DNA from: CAZYMF01 sp964648215
Lineage (GTDB): Bacteria > Desulfobacterota > Binatia > HRBIN30 > JACQVA1
DNA length: 6,585 nt
Assembly: GCA_964648215.1 (NCBI GenBank)
Contig: CAZYMF010000243.1
Span: 1-6,585 of the forward strand
Direction of reading: 5' to 3'
Positions 6,246-6,585 of this stretch are shown here, piece by piece (position 1 is the stretch's first letter; each line of letters begins with the position of its first letter). The position numbers and the translations under genes are program-made. The notes under the pieces are model-generated. The model did no database searches and was not told the origin of the DNA. It saw nothing but the letters and a program-made list of their open reading frames with translations.

Positions 6246-6585
6246 AGGCCCCCGCACTGATGCCGCGCAAGGCTCGCAGGTGTCCGGTGATGCTTGCCGG
6301 CCGCACGTTCAGATATCGCGCGACGTCTGCCGGCTTCACCCCTCCCGCGATCACCGCGCGGCGCACCAGCTCTCGCCGTGCCCTGCTGGTCGCTGCATCA
6401 CGACCGCGGCCCCGTAGCGCGGCGACCTCCATGCCGAACCGCCGCGCCACGTTGGCCGCCAACGACGGCAAGTCGGCGACGGCCGCCTCCCTTTGTATCT
6501 CTCGTTTCAGCTCTTCCTGCCGCGTCGTCTTGAGTGTGCCCCGCGCGAAGCGCTCGCTGCCGAGGATCTGCCCACCCAGCCAGAC
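6244..6585 (-). CDS. C-terminal part of a REP-associated (RAYT/Y1_Tnp-like) transposase, cut by the window edge
   Basis: The reverse frame is open from the right edge to a TGA at 6244-6246, giving 113 residues that begin VWLGGQILGSERFARGTL. Members of the Y1 (HUH single-strand) transposase family found near REP sequences often end in this way: a LGxxxF segment, a charged helix (EELKREIQREA), then a DnaA-C-terminus-like helix-turn-helix. Here that part reads SLAANVARRFGMEVAALRGR, then GRDAATSRARRELVRRAV, then ADVARYLNVRPASITGHLRA. The catalytic HUH motif and tyrosine would lie beyond the window. An internal TTG at 6471 is a possible start but would cut the conserved lead-in, so the gene almost certainly continues outside. 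RAYTs are thought to mobilise REP palindromes, which fits the repeat-rich surroundings. A DnaA-like or other HTH protein is the alternative. Confidence 0.68.
   Translation of the reverse strand, partial: VWLGGQILGSERFARGTLKTTRQEELKREIQREAAVADLPSLAANVARRFGMEVAALRGRGRDAATSRARRELVRRAVIAGGVKPADVARYLNVRPASITGHLRALRGISAGA

Noticed and set aside
1..6585. CRISPR arrays, tRNA or rRNA genes, riboswitches
   Set aside because: No regularly spaced repeats of CRISPR length, no tRNA cloverleaf with CCA-like end, and no conserved rRNA stretch was seen on either strand.

Overview
The window is GC-rich bacterial DNA. It holds two complete forward-strand genes, one reverse-strand gene remnant, and the 3' end of a reverse-strand transposase-like gene that runs off the right edge. 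The organism cannot be named from this sequence. A high-GC genome, a large secreted subtilase with beta-propeller, Ig-like and dockerin modules, IPT/TIG-type surface protein, many short dispersed repeats and a Y1-type transposase together suggest a Gram-negative soil or sediment lineage related to the old Deltaproteobacteria (Myxococcota, Desulfobacterota or Binatota style). This is inference only.

Layout: 1-221 is intergenic and carries two short tandem-repeat tracts (44-69 and 158-185) and a strong ribosome binding site. 222-1853 encodes a 543-aa FAD-linked oxidase of the alkyldihydroxyacetonephosphate synthase (AGPS) type, with the FAD-binding motifs and the His triplet intact. 1854-1977 is a gap with a 10-bp-stem hairpin that probably ends the oxidase transcript. 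1978-5646 encodes a 1222-aa secreted subtilisin-like protease: signal peptide, I9-like propeptide, S8 catalytic domain with a cysteine-rich insertion, Ig-like domain, PD40-type propeller, cadherin/Ig-like domain and C-terminal dockerin. 5674-6216 (minus) is an IPT/TIG-like cysteine-rich fragment without a convincing start. 6244-6585 (minus) is the C-terminal part of what looks like a REP-associated (RAYT, Y1_Tnp) transposase.

The oxidase and protease do not look functionally linked. One is probably cytoplasmic or membrane-peripheral lipid or 2-hydroxyacid metabolism, the other is exported, and a probable terminator lies between them. The protease and the TIG fragment are both of extracellular type and converge with only 27 bp between their stops.

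The most unusual signal is inside the protease gene. The part coding for the late propeptide and the linker to the catalytic domain (about 2287-2612) is full of sequence that looks like intergenic repeats: a perfect 11-bp inverted repeat, two inverted-related heptamer arrays (2353-2380 and 2500-2527), and a REP-like GGGAGAGGG/GGGTGAGGG element. All are read through in frame. With the repeat tracts at 44-69, 158-185 and 6225-6245 and the RAYT-like gene at the edge, this suggests a genome where small mobile repeats have colonised intergenic DNA and also been absorbed into a protein-coding linker.
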